From positions 1 through 64,000 of the forward strand of contig NZ_JACCHP010000008.1 of assembly GCF_016031625.1 (NCBI RefSeq): a DNA stretch of 64,000 nt. Direction: 5' to 3'. The notes beneath the pieces are model-generated. The model did not search any database and was not told where the DNA came from. It worked only from the letters and a program-made list of their open reading frames with translations. Positions 57,373 to 64,000 of this stretch are shown piece after piece. The DNA comes from Bradyrhizobium agreste (GTDB lineage: Bacteria > Pseudomonadota > Alphaproteobacteria > Rhizobiales > Xanthobacteraceae). The position numbers were made by a program, and so were the translations under genes. The first letter of the stretch is position 1, and each line of letters opens with the position of its first letter.

Positions 57373-57388
57373 TGTCAGGTTCAATACA
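57373..57388 (+). promoter_or_regulatory. NifA upstream activator sequence
   Basis: TGTCAGGTTCAATACA is a perfect TGT-N10-ACA. It lies 71 bp before the -24 element of the promoter at 57459, the usual distance range. Confidence 0.8.
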
Positions 57389-57458
57389 CTTGCAATGAGA
57401 AATCGGTCGCTAGCGTTTTCGTCAATGTAATCAAAATCCGTGGAGTGAGTGCACGAGT

Positions 57459-57474
57459 TGGCACGGTGATTGCT
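57459..57474 (+). promoter_or_regulatory. sigma54 promoter of the iron-enzyme cassette
   Basis: TGGCACGGTGATTGCT matches the full -24/-12 consensus TGGCAC-N5-TTGCW. The first clear gene starts 450 bp downstream, so there is a long leader or an unrecognised small gene between. Confidence 0.88.
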
Positions 57475-57926
57475 GTAAGCATGCAGGAGAACGGCGGGGT
57501 GGTGCTCGCGAAGCGAAGCCTAGCGGTGGTCTCTTTGAGAAGCTCGTGCCGGCCAGCAGCCGGCATTGTAATGTTGTATGAAGCTCATAGCGCTTCGACC
57601 AACTGGCAGGAGCAGAAACCGAGAGGGCCTGGCGCGGCGCAAATCTCAACATGGCTCTGCAAGCGAATGCTGGCCGCGCCGGGAATTCGCGTCGCGGACC
57701 GGCATCCGTCTGGATCGCTGTCGCTCAGTTGATGAACGCGTTGAAGCGCGTGAGCAGGACTAAGCATGCCGATGTCTGCTACCGCGAAGGTGGCCACCAA
57801 GAATTTCGCCTGAGTGGTAAACGCGATCAAGCCCATGGAAACCAACGAAATCGCAATAGCCCATAGTTGGCCCGGAGACGAAGTTGCTCCGTCAAGGACC
57901 GTTCTCTCCTTATCGCCAGGGGTCAA

Positions 57927-59132
57927 ATGACATCTCAAGGGTCTCGATTTACATCCGACCAGCATCCGCAGATATGCTGCGAGTATTTGACTGAGCAAGC
58001 GCGAGCCCTGTTCGGCCCGCACCCGTTTGCTGCGCAGATGTCCCAGGGCCAGGTCGCAAGCCTGCTGCCCGAATATCTGGCCATGTCACAGGCGTTCCCG
58101 TACCTGCAGGCGGGGTCGCAAAAGGATCTCATATTCGATGCGATGAATCACAATCGAGATCTTGCGAGGGACGTTGAACTGACCAGCGTAGTCGCAAATT
58201 TCATCTGTTGGGATGAGACGGGTGGTTACGGCCAGATTCTCCAGGGCGGAAAGGCGGCGCTACCCGATATTCTGGTGACTAAAAACTTCCACTCGAACCT
58301 GTTTAGAAAGGATGCGTCGCAGCTACTCGGCAGAGCAATACGGCCCAACTACAGCGCCACGACGAAGCGGTACTTGCATTCTCTCTATGCCGGATTGTCA
58401 TCGAAAGATCCCTTAGTGCGTTGCGCCTACATGGTCGCTTTTGAGCTACATGCTGCGGACATGATCCAGTCGCTATGGACAACTCTGGTCAAAACCTTTG
58501 AGGTGCGGTCTGACGACCTTGAGTACTTCCGCAGCCATGTCGGCGGAGAAGATCCCGCGGAGAAGTATCACGGAGAAATGACAAGCCGGCTGATTGGCGA
58601 ACTTGTCCCGGCTGACCGTAATGATCGCTTTTTGGATGAATTCGATCGAGCCTATCGGCTCAGCTTACAGTGGTGCCGCGATCTGCTCCGAATTGTTTCA
58701 CTTCAGGGAGATGATCATTCGGAGATCGAACACCATGGCCGTTGTCATTGTGGTTCTGTCAAGTTCTACGTCCAAGCGCCGCGAGAGCTCTCTGCAGTAC
58801 AATGCAATTGCTCAATCTGTCAAATGTCTGGATTTCTGCACTTGCTCGTACCTGGCAATAAGCTTGGCATTGAGTGCGGCGAAGAATTCCTGACGACGTA
58901 CCAGTTCAACAAGAACATCGCTCGGCACACGTTTTGTCGGGTTTGCGGCGTAAAGCCATTCTATAGACCGCGGTCGAACCCCTCCGGTTTCAGCGTAAAT
59001 ATCCGATGCCTGGATAACAGGACCATCGAACGCATATCAATAAGCGAGTTCGATGGCGAGCATTGGGACCAAGCATTCCGCTCGATGCACCAGGACCTGG
59101 AGTCCTGCGTCGAAGATAAAACTCTGGAGTGA
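57927..59132 (+). CDS. Fusion of a haem-oxygenase-like diiron domain with a GFA-type zinc domain
   Basis: 401 residues from the ATG at 57927 (AGGGG upstream; frame opens at 57867). Residues 1-255 look like an all-helical haem-oxygenase-like non-haem iron domain: VANFICWDETGGYG, a Glu in FELHAADMIQSLW, and YFRSHVGGEDPAEKYHGEM with the His, Asp and His that such DUF3865-type oxygenases use for metal. Residues 268-375 form a GFA/CENP-V fold with paired zinc cysteines: RCHCGSVKF, CNCSICQMSG and FCRVCGVKP. The combination is unusual. It sits 6 bp before a 2-oxoglutarate oxygenase gene, behind a NifA-type promoter. Substrate unknown. It might be what has been called nrgB in B. japonicum, which I cannot verify. 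Confidence 0.7.
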   Translation: MTSQGSRFTSDQHPQICCEYLTEQARALFGPHPFAAQMSQGQVASLLPEYLAMSQAFPYLQAGSQKDLIFDAMNHNRDLARDVELTSVVANFICWDETGGYGQILQGGKAALPDILVTKNFHSNLFRKDASQLLGRAIRPNYSATTKRYLHSLYAGLSSKDPLVRCAYMVAFELHAADMIQSLWTTLVKTFEVRSDDLEYFRSHVGGEDPAEKYHGEMTSRLIGELVPADRNDRFLDEFDRAYRLSLQWCRDLLRIVSLQGDDHSEIEHHGRCHCGSVKFYVQAPRELSAVQCNCSICQMSGFLHLLVPGNKLGIECGEEFLTTYQFNKNIARHTFCRVCGVKPFYRPRSNPSGFSVNIRCLDNRTIERISISEFDGEHWDQAFRSMHQDLESCVEDKTLE

Positions 59133-59138
59133 ACTCGA

Positions 59139-59819
59139 ATGACGCGCGCAATGAATCATAAATCCCGTCTGCTTTCAGAAGAAGCTTTGACAAAATACCG
59201 CGTAGAGCTGTTGGTGAAGGGGACGGTCGTGATTGGTCCCCAGATATTGTTCACCCAAGATGACTTGGCCAAGATCGATCAGCTGCAGGCTGAGATTCCC
59301 GAAGAAGAAGTGAGGGCGGGAGATGCCGGCGACTCGCACAATGTTTTCGTCAAACGCGTGAGGATAGACCCACCCGGCCGCGCTCCTAGCGACGCGAGTG
59401 GTGCAGCGCCAGGCCAGCTCATGGAGCTACTTGAAAGGAAAGACCGCAGCTTCGCGCTAAAAAAGATCTTGGGCGCCACGTCAGATTGCGTGATTCGCCG
59501 ATGCCAAATGCATCGGATGCCTCCGGGTTCCTTTGTTGGCATCCATCTGGATGCTGCGAGCGACCCGGATTTCGAGTACTCGGTGATTGTGCAGCTCGCG
59601 AGAGACTTCGAGGGGGGTGAGTTCGTGGTATATCCAAGCGGGTACGAACAGCAGGTTTTCCGACCGCCATTTGGTGCGGTACTTGTCACCACATGTAAGC
59701 TCCGGCATGAAGTGAAGCCTGTGCTGACCGGGGAGCGCCGATCACTGGTCTACTTCTGTTCAAAGCGCAGCGGCGCGAACCGCCGGATCATCGAAAGCTC
59801 TACGGGGGCCTCTGATTGA
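59139..59819 (+). CDS. 2-oxoglutarate/Fe(II)-dependent oxygenase (prolyl 4-hydroxylase-like)
   Basis: 226 residues, ATG 59139 with GGAG upstream. Double-stranded beta-helix core: iron ligands His136-x-Asp138 in GIHLDAASD, distal His190 in KLRHEVKP, and the 2-oxoglutarate-binding Arg in GERRSLVYF; FEGGEFVVY is the connecting strand. These are hydroxylases of amino acids, peptides or small metabolites. Co-transcribed with the preceding fusion protein (6 bp apart) under NifA/sigma54. It may correspond to the hydroxylase-like NrgC described as NifA-regulated in B. japonicum; this is from memory. Confidence 0.8.
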   Translation: MTRAMNHKSRLLSEEALTKYRVELLVKGTVVIGPQILFTQDDLAKIDQLQAEIPEEEVRAGDAGDSHNVFVKRVRIDPPGRAPSDASGAAPGQLMELLERKDRSFALKKILGATSDCVIRRCQMHRMPPGSFVGIHLDAASDPDFEYSVIVQLARDFEGGEFVVYPSGYEQQVFRPPFGAVLVTTCKLRHEVKPVLTGERRSLVYFCSKRSGANRRIIESSTGASD

Positions 59820-60100
59820 GGGGGCTGAAATGGTTTGCAAATGACTTCGGTAACGGGTGAGCTCTCAGGAGAGATTGGTAGCTTGCCCATCTTGTGGTCA
59901 GACTGTCCCTCGCAAAGGCTGCCACAATGCAGGTCGGAAGCCACAGCTAGCTTTGCTGCCTGTAAATGCAACCAAGTTAATCCGAGCAAAAGCTTGCTCA
60001 GGGTAGGTGTGGTAAGTCATCGTCGCTGCCTCGAGACGAGAGGCGTGTCGGCGCGTGCGCGATGGTGTAATCGCGCCGCGCGCAGGAAGGCCATGTTGTC

Positions 60101-60128
60101 GTCAGGTTCTCGACAGCTACACACCCAG
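60101..60128 (+). promoter_or_regulatory. tts box ahead of a decayed Ulp1-type effector
   Basis: Begins GTCAGGTTCTCGACAGCT, with CACCC in the distal part. One mismatch in the first block (GTCAGG for GTCAGC), shared with the box at 63828. It is 170 bp ahead of ATG 60298. Confidence 0.75.
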
Positions 60129-60297
60129 CAAAACAGCCGAATGCTCGAACTGATTTGGGACGGATGTGCGCGAACTGGGCCTTTGCAGGGTCCATCAGAA
60201 GAGAAGTCTGATCTGAAGGCCCTAATCGCGCGCGGTCTTTTGCTCGATCGTCCTGCATTGGTCGAGACCTGAGTATTCATTTCGAAAGTGAGAACGG

Positions 60298-60911
60298 ATG
60301 GACTTTACCTCAACTCGCGGGAGGCTCCATGAGTCGGGCAGCGCGGGCCAGCAAGAGAACTTGTCGGTTTTCCCCTCGGTAGACGCCCGCCCGACCGCGC
60401 CGTCGTGGACGAGTTGCACAGGAAGGATCCGGATCTCACCGCCCAGACCCGATTCGTTCAACCCGAGCAAGCCCAGCTGCTGCGCTTAATCCGGAGCCGG
60501 AGCGACGACGCACAAACCTTCCGGCAGATCGTCAATGATCAGGATGACAACGGTAGCGCCAACTTCCTGTTCGTGACTGTGAACGATGGTGATGTTACTG
60601 GCGGCCGCGCCGACTGGTCGCTGCTGCCGGTTGAGGCCGCGTGCCCGCCGCCCCCCGTTGCCTATCACTATAACTCCGCCGGGTCTCACAACAGCACCGT
60701 CGCAGGGCAGCTCGGAGCACGTCTCGGCTCCCGCCTGCAAGCGGCCCGCATGGCCCAGCACCAGAACGGCCTAATTGCGGAGTACTTTGTGGTAGACGCC
60801 AAGCGAGCGCTGATTAGACGATCGTCGCAGGCTGAGCGGCCAGACGATGAGCCGCTGCGCATCGAGCACCTCATCGCCGATCAAGCCCACGGAGACGGTA
60901 CAAATGGTTAG
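60298..60911 (+). pseudogene. Decayed type III effector with inactive Ulp1/C48 (NopD-like) protease end
   Basis: ATG 60298 follows a tts box and reads MDFTSTRGRLHESGSAGQQE. A shift near 60390 changes the frame; from 60405 the product reads DELHRKDPDLTAQTRF, and then shows the shape of a Ulp1-type SUMO protease C-terminus: DWSLLPVE, HYNSAGSHN, then QNGLIAEYFVVDAKR. Active family members have HWSLL and QNGYDCGVFV at these places. Here the catalytic His reads Asp and the catalytic Cys region reads Leu-Ile-Ala-Glu, so the protease would be dead even if translated. Only the last third of the usual domain is present. Confidence 0.65.
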
Positions 60912-61166
60912 CCATGTTCTGCTCTTGTGCAGCAAATAGCCAAAGAGTCTCGTTGTGTTCCTTCCAGGGCGCCGAGATTTCCTTCGTGAGGCCCTTCGTT
61001 CAGCGTTGAATTGTAGCGCTCCATGCTCAATGAAAACCGTTTAATGCAACAAATCCCGCATGGGCGCCTAAATTCGGCGTTCCATCGCCTTCTCTCGTGG
61101 TTTTGTTGTGCGTATTATCGGTTTGTCCCGCAGAGCGCGATGTTTGATCACTGCGCCTGCTGTGAT

Positions 61167-61295
61167 TCATCGATGAAAGCCCGCCATGTAGCGGATGACG
61201 AAGAAAGTCACGGCGACGACGGCGGACGTTACAGCGAGCGAAAACGCTACTCGCGCCAAGAACTGGCCAGGGCTAAGTCCGTCCCATGAACTCAT
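61167..61295 (-). CDS. Possible single-pass membrane peptide, 42 residues
   Basis: From ATG 61295: MSSWDGLSPGQFLARVAFSL then a hydrophobic segment AVTSAVVAVTFFVIRYMAGF. One membrane helix with a short polar N-terminus. No clear ribosome site; short length makes it uncertain. Confidence 0.35.
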   Translation of the reverse strand: MSSWDGLSPGQFLARVAFSLAVTSAVVAVTFFVIRYMAGFHR

Positions 61296-61349
61296 TTTCG
61301 TGCTTTGCGTTACGACTCGGATTTGCGCCTGCAGCATGATCGTTACCAT

Positions 61350-61659
61350 ACGAACTTTGCGAGTAATCAGCGGAATTCGGTTTGTGCGCGCCGCGAATCG
61401 TCGCGCTCCTTGAGGCAGTCACTCTGCAACCCTAAGCTCCATTAGGGGTACAAAATTCCGCTGCTGAGCAACTGACGATGCACAGCTTATTGTCGGCGAT
61501 ACTCGGAAATAAAACCTGGACTTTTGAGTAATTCCCATCGCTGCTTGGGATCGGCAGGGTCGTAGACTTCAAGCGTCAGCGCTACTTCCGGAGCGCTGCG
61601 ATCGCCTTTCCGTGCGATTGCGAGCTTACCTGCGCTTGAGTTCAACGTTCACACGCGAA
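61350..61659. other. Intergenic before a NifA site
   Basis: Nothing recognised. Confidence 0.5.
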
Positions 61660-61675
61660 TGTCGCGTTGCAAACA
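61660..61675 (+). promoter_or_regulatory. NifA upstream activator sequence
   Basis: TGTCGCGTTGCAAACA is a perfect TGT-N10-ACA, 94 bp before the -24 element at 61769. Confidence 0.75.
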
Positions 61676-61768
61676 TTTTGCCTCCTGATGGACAGTGGGA
61701 CAGAACAAAATAGGACAAACTCGAGAAGTACACACAGCCAGGCGAGGTACAGCAGCCTTTTGACAAAA

Positions 61769-61784
61769 AGGCACGTTGCTTGCT
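61769..61784 (+). promoter_or_regulatory. sigma54 promoter of the 132-residue protein gene
   Basis: AGGCACGTTGCTTGCT: GGCAC and TTGCT at correct spacing, one base from the full consensus. It is 107 bp before the gene start. Confidence 0.75.
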
Positions 61785-61890
61785 TGGGCGCAGTGAGCGT
61801 CACTGGTCTTGCAGGGGCTGTGATGCTCGGGCGGGCCTGACATGATCCAGGGCCATTTCGGGTCCGCCCCGTTATTGCTCGCGAGGCAAC

Positions 61891-62289
61891 ATGGAGCAAC
61901 GTATTCGAGCAGCTTCAGCGGCTATCGCGTTCGCTCATGCGCTCGGTCGCGAAGTCCTCAGCGTGTACGAACATGAAGGCCGTAGGTACAACAGAATCAG
62001 AGTCGGTGTAACCGGAAGCATAACAAACGGTTACGACTTCGAAAGTGAATGTCACATCGCCGGTGCGCTACCGAGTATATATCACTTCGGTACGGAGTCG
62101 CATTGGCTACTGACGCCCAGGTACCCACGACTCTACAGCGGCCTTGATTATTGCACCTCAACCCACTTCTCCGTGAGAGTGACGGACAATGGTGTCCAGA
62201 TAGTCGATTGGCGGAGGAATTCCTTCACATACACCGTCTGGTGGGTGGTCCGCGCAATAGAAGGAAGCCGACGATGGAGATTGCGCTAG
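61891..62289 (+). CDS. Protein of unknown function behind a NifA/sigma54 promoter
   Basis: 132 residues, ATG 61891 with GAGG at good spacing. An N-terminal helix (EQRIRAASAAIAFAHALGRE) is followed by a beta-rich body: VLSVYEHEGRRYNRIRVGVT, YDFESECHIAG, SIYHFGTESHWLL, and FSVRVTDNGVQIVDWRRNSF. No signal peptide or membrane segment. I do not recognise a family. A perfect NifA site and a sigma54 promoter upstream suggest expression in nitrogen-fixing bacteroids. A small membrane peptide frame overlaps its end. Confidence 0.65.
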   Translation: MEQRIRAASAAIAFAHALGREVLSVYEHEGRRYNRIRVGVTGSITNGYDFESECHIAGALPSIYHFGTESHWLLTPRYPRLYSGLDYCTSTHFSVRVTDNGVQIVDWRRNSFTYTVWWVVRAIEGSRRWRLR

Positions 62290-62363
62290 CAATTGGCGCT
62301 GTACTCGTTTTCACCGCAATCACGGTCGCTTGCCTGTGGGCGCTTGGAGGCTGGAGTGGCTGA
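62274..62363 (+). CDS. Possible 29-residue membrane peptide
   Basis: ATG 62274 overlaps the end of the preceding gene. EIALAIGAVLVFTAITVACL is one hydrophobic helix, followed by WALGGWSG. It could be translated by coupling. It is below the usual size for confident calling. Confidence 0.35.
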   Translation: MEIALAIGAVLVFTAITVACLWALGGWSG

Positions 62364-62486
62364 GTATATTGGTGAATGAGGCCGATAGAGAAAGCGTTTG
62401 TTAGTAAGCGCTTTTTTCTACGCACCTGTGCAATTGAGAACCCGGATGGGATGAGGTGTCTACCATGAACAAGGTGGACACCATCG

Positions 62487-62933
62487 ATGATCACTGCAGA
62501 AGAACCTTTTAAGCTTGACACGCTCGGCATGTTGCGGAATGGCCGGCGTCGCTATGATCCAGCCAGCAAACAGCGGCTGGTCGAGGCCTGTCTGCAGCCT
62601 GACGTGTCGCTGGCGGGGCTGGCGTTGCAACCCGGCGTGAACGCGAACCTGCTGCGGAAGTGGGTTTCCAAGCGACAACTTCAGAACGGGAATGGCCAGC
62701 CGGAGGCGCGGGCGACGATCGCGCCGGCGTTTATTCCGGTGAGCGCGCGGTCGCGGTCGCCAACCCGATCTGCCGGCGCGATCGCCCTTTGCGCTACGGA
62801 GCGATCCTCTGCTGGGCGGCTGACGGCATCGATGCCAAACGGCGTGACGCTTTCGCTGGAAGGCGGCGACGCACAGTTGTTGTCGGCGGTGATTGAAGCG
62901 CTGGGGCGTTGCCATGTTCCGGCTGGCGTCTGA
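62487..62933 (+). CDS. IS66 TnpA accessory protein
   Basis: 148 residues with the IS66 orf1 helix-turn-helix (RRYDPASKQRLVEACLQPDV, then LAGLALQPGVNANLLRKWV). The frame is intact. It overlaps the tnpB start by 20 bp, as usual. Confidence 0.85.
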   Translation: MITAEEPFKLDTLGMLRNGRRRYDPASKQRLVEACLQPDVSLAGLALQPGVNANLLRKWVSKRQLQNGNGQPEARATIAPAFIPVSARSRSPTRSAGAIALCATERSSAGRLTASMPNGVTLSLEGGDAQLLSAVIEALGRCHVPAGV

Positions 62934-63366
62934 TCTTCGAGTCTACCTTCACCGCGCGCCGATTGACTTCCGGGCGGGGATCAACAGCCTGGCGATCGTG
63001 GTCGAGCAGTCGATGAGGCTGGATCCGTTCCAGCGCGCCGTGTTCGCGTTCTGCAATCGCCGCCGCGACCGGGTCAAGCTGCTGATTTATGATCGGTCGG
63101 GATTTTGGATGCTGCTGAAGCGGCTGGAGGCGGACCGATTCCACTGGCCCCGAAGCCAGGAGGCGGTGCTGACGCTGACGACGGAGGAGCTGCACTGGCT
63201 GCTTGACGGCATCGACATCGCGGCGGTGCGGCGCCATCCGTTGCGGCAATATCAGAGCGTGGGCAGTGTTCGACCAGGCGCCGAAGGTCCTGCCCGAAAG
63301 CTTGACCGGCAAGGCGATCGCCTATGCGCGCAATCAATGGGACTATCTGACCCGCTACACCAGTGA
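62914..63366 (+). pseudogene. IS66 TnpB with read-through tail
   Basis: From ATG 62914: MFRLASDLRVYLHRAPIDFR and RRRDRVKLLIYDRSGFWMLL are typical TnpB. The protein should end shortly after HPLRQYQSVG, but at about 63262 the sequence joins tnpC in a different frame, giving about 35 unrelated residues. A deletion endpoint lies here. Confidence 0.75.
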
Positions 63367-63649
63367 CGGTCTCGCCCCGATCGACAACAATGTTCTGGAG
63401 CGCGACATCAGGCCGTTTTGTACCGCAAGAAAAAGTTGGCTGTTCAGCGACACCGTTGCCGGCGCCAAGGCAAGCGCCGTGATCTACAGTTTGGTGCTGA
63501 CATGCCGGGCATGCGACGTTGATCCCTATGCATGGCTATGTCACGCGCTCACTGAATTGCCTCAGCGTGCGCCCGACGCCGATATCGAAGATCTGTTGCC
63601 GTTCAACTGCACCGCTCAAAAACACCTGCCAGCTGCGAACAACGGCTGA
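63265..63649 (+). pseudogene. IS66 transposase TnpC, C-terminal fragment
   Basis: The frame reads AVFDQAPKVLPESLTGKAIA, then YARNQWDYLTRYTSDGLAPI, DNNVLERDIRPFCTARKSWLF and ends in the IS66 C-terminal domain. It carries the last catalytic region (NNVLERDIRP) but lacks the DDE residues upstream. The open frame starts at 63203 but has no proper start. Confidence 0.8.
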
Positions 63650-63827
63650 CGTTCGAACGCTCAGGTCAACCAAGCCGTTCCGATGATCCCGCCGCGGCCC
63701 GGCGTCACACCACGCCGCGGCCACCTGCGCGCAGCCTGTGCAGTAAAATGCGCGCTTACGATGGTTCCGGCCGCCTTTTCCGAGATTGGCCGGCGCGAAT
63801 GCCTCCCGGCTACAGGACCGTGGCCAC

Positions 63828-63855
63828 GTCAGGTTCTCGAAAGCTTGCCCGAGTA
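63828..63855 (+). promoter_or_regulatory. tts box of a gene at the right edge
   Basis: Begins GTCAGGTTCTCGAAAGCT, followed by TGCCCGAGTA; a strong match. It lies just beyond the IS66 right end and 38 bp before the GTG at 63893. Confidence 0.85.
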
Positions 63856-63892
63856 GAAGACCTGCTCAGGTGTTTTTGGACGTGAGGCTAGC

Positions 63893-64000
63893 GTGGACCC
63901 GCAAAATTTTGACCCATCGAATTTAACAGCGTGGCCCCAGGTGCAACACGCTGTGCCGCAAGAACATCAAGGGGACCGACGCGGGCAGGAGGCCTTTGAG
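63893..64000 (+). CDS. Start of a probable type III effector, truncated by window
   Basis: GTG 63893 opens a frame that stays open for 36 codons to the window end: MDPQNFDPSNLTAWPQ, then VQHAVPQEHQGDRRG. GTGAGG lies 9-14 bp ahead as a ribosome site. The polar N-terminus beginning MDP resembles the effector at 13652 (MDPVDPF). A tts box directly upstream supports effector status. The family cannot be told from this part. Confidence 0.5.
   Translation, partial: MDPQNFDPSNLTAWPQVQHAVPQEHQGDRRGQEAFE

Larger units (their letters stand above)
62404..63759 (+). mobile_element. IS66-family deletion derivative
   Basis: Left end GTAAGCGCTTTTTTCTAC at 62404 and right end GCGCGCTTAC at 63759 are inverted repeats of the IS66 type. 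Between them are an intact tnpA, a tnpB running without its own stop into foreign sequence, and only the last part of the transposase tnpC. About two thirds of tnpC is missing. The flanking 8-mers (GTTTGTTA and GATGGTTC) differ, so no target duplication is visible. Confidence 0.8.

Noticed and set aside
1..64000. tRNA genes, attachment sites and CRISPR arrays
   Set aside because: I looked for cloverleaf-like and regularly spaced repeats while reading and found none; a tRNAscan or CRISPR search would settle it.

Overview
The window looks like part of the symbiosis island of a Bradyrhizobium (B. japonicum / B. elkanii group). The evidence is a compact block in the order nolA - nodD2 - nodD1 - nod box - nodABCSUIJ - nolO - nodZ - fixR - nifA - fixA. 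It also carries tts boxes (binding sites of the type III secretion regulator TtsI) with effector-like genes, a FixK-type box at hemN, and many broken genes and insertion-sequence remnants. I saw no tRNA, rRNA or CRISPR array.

Layout. 1-1880: 3' end of a non-ribosomal peptide synthetase with a terminal thioesterase. 2302-6434: three plant cell wall enzymes (GH12 endoglucanase, GH28 polygalacturonase, pectin methylesterase) with two divergent tts boxes. 6740-9990: decayed defence-type genes (PD-(D/E)XK remnant, AbiE toxin-antitoxin with a broken toxin, a frameshifted two-frame gene, a DUF2726-like nuclease remnant). 9990-10620: IS21 remnant. 10932-15904: two type III effector genes, each with a tts box. 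16648-23165: nolL, an OprB porin, a membrane-anchored coiled-coil protein, and hemN with a FixK box. 25337-25790: a decayed fixA copy that keeps its sigma54 promoter. 26210-28102: a LuxR solo and an outer-membrane beta-barrel. 28865-30181: small conserved rhizobial proteins. 32254-36011: a luciferase-like monooxygenase, a periplasmic binding protein and nolA. 36894-50656: the nodulation genes. 51427-56868: fixR-nifA, an IS481-type insertion and fixA. 57373-59819: a two-gene cassette of non-haem iron enzymes behind a textbook NifA site and sigma54 promoter. 60101-60911: a decayed Ulp1-type effector behind a tts box. 61660-62363: a small gene of unknown function with a second textbook NifA/sigma54 promoter. 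62404-63759: an IS66 deletion derivative. 63828-64000: a tts box and the first codons of another probable effector.

How it works together. Flavonoid-bound NodD1 would act on the nod box at 39477 to express the Nod factor genes. The gene set predicts an N-methylated, carbamoylated, fucosylated lipochitooligosaccharide whose fucose may be O-acetylated by NolL. The same induction normally raises TtsI, which would switch on the six tts boxes seen here. Inside the nodule, low oxygen acts through FixR-NifA and FixK on fixA, hemN and the two NifA-type promoters at 57373 and 61660.

The least explained parts are the NifA/sigma54-driven iron-enzyme cassette, the NifA/sigma54-driven 132-residue protein, and a set of four nearly identical MerR-type operators (19-bp spacer). 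One of these sits at nolA itself, one at a binding-protein gene, one in a nolA remnant upstream of nodD2, and one orphan upstream of hemN.
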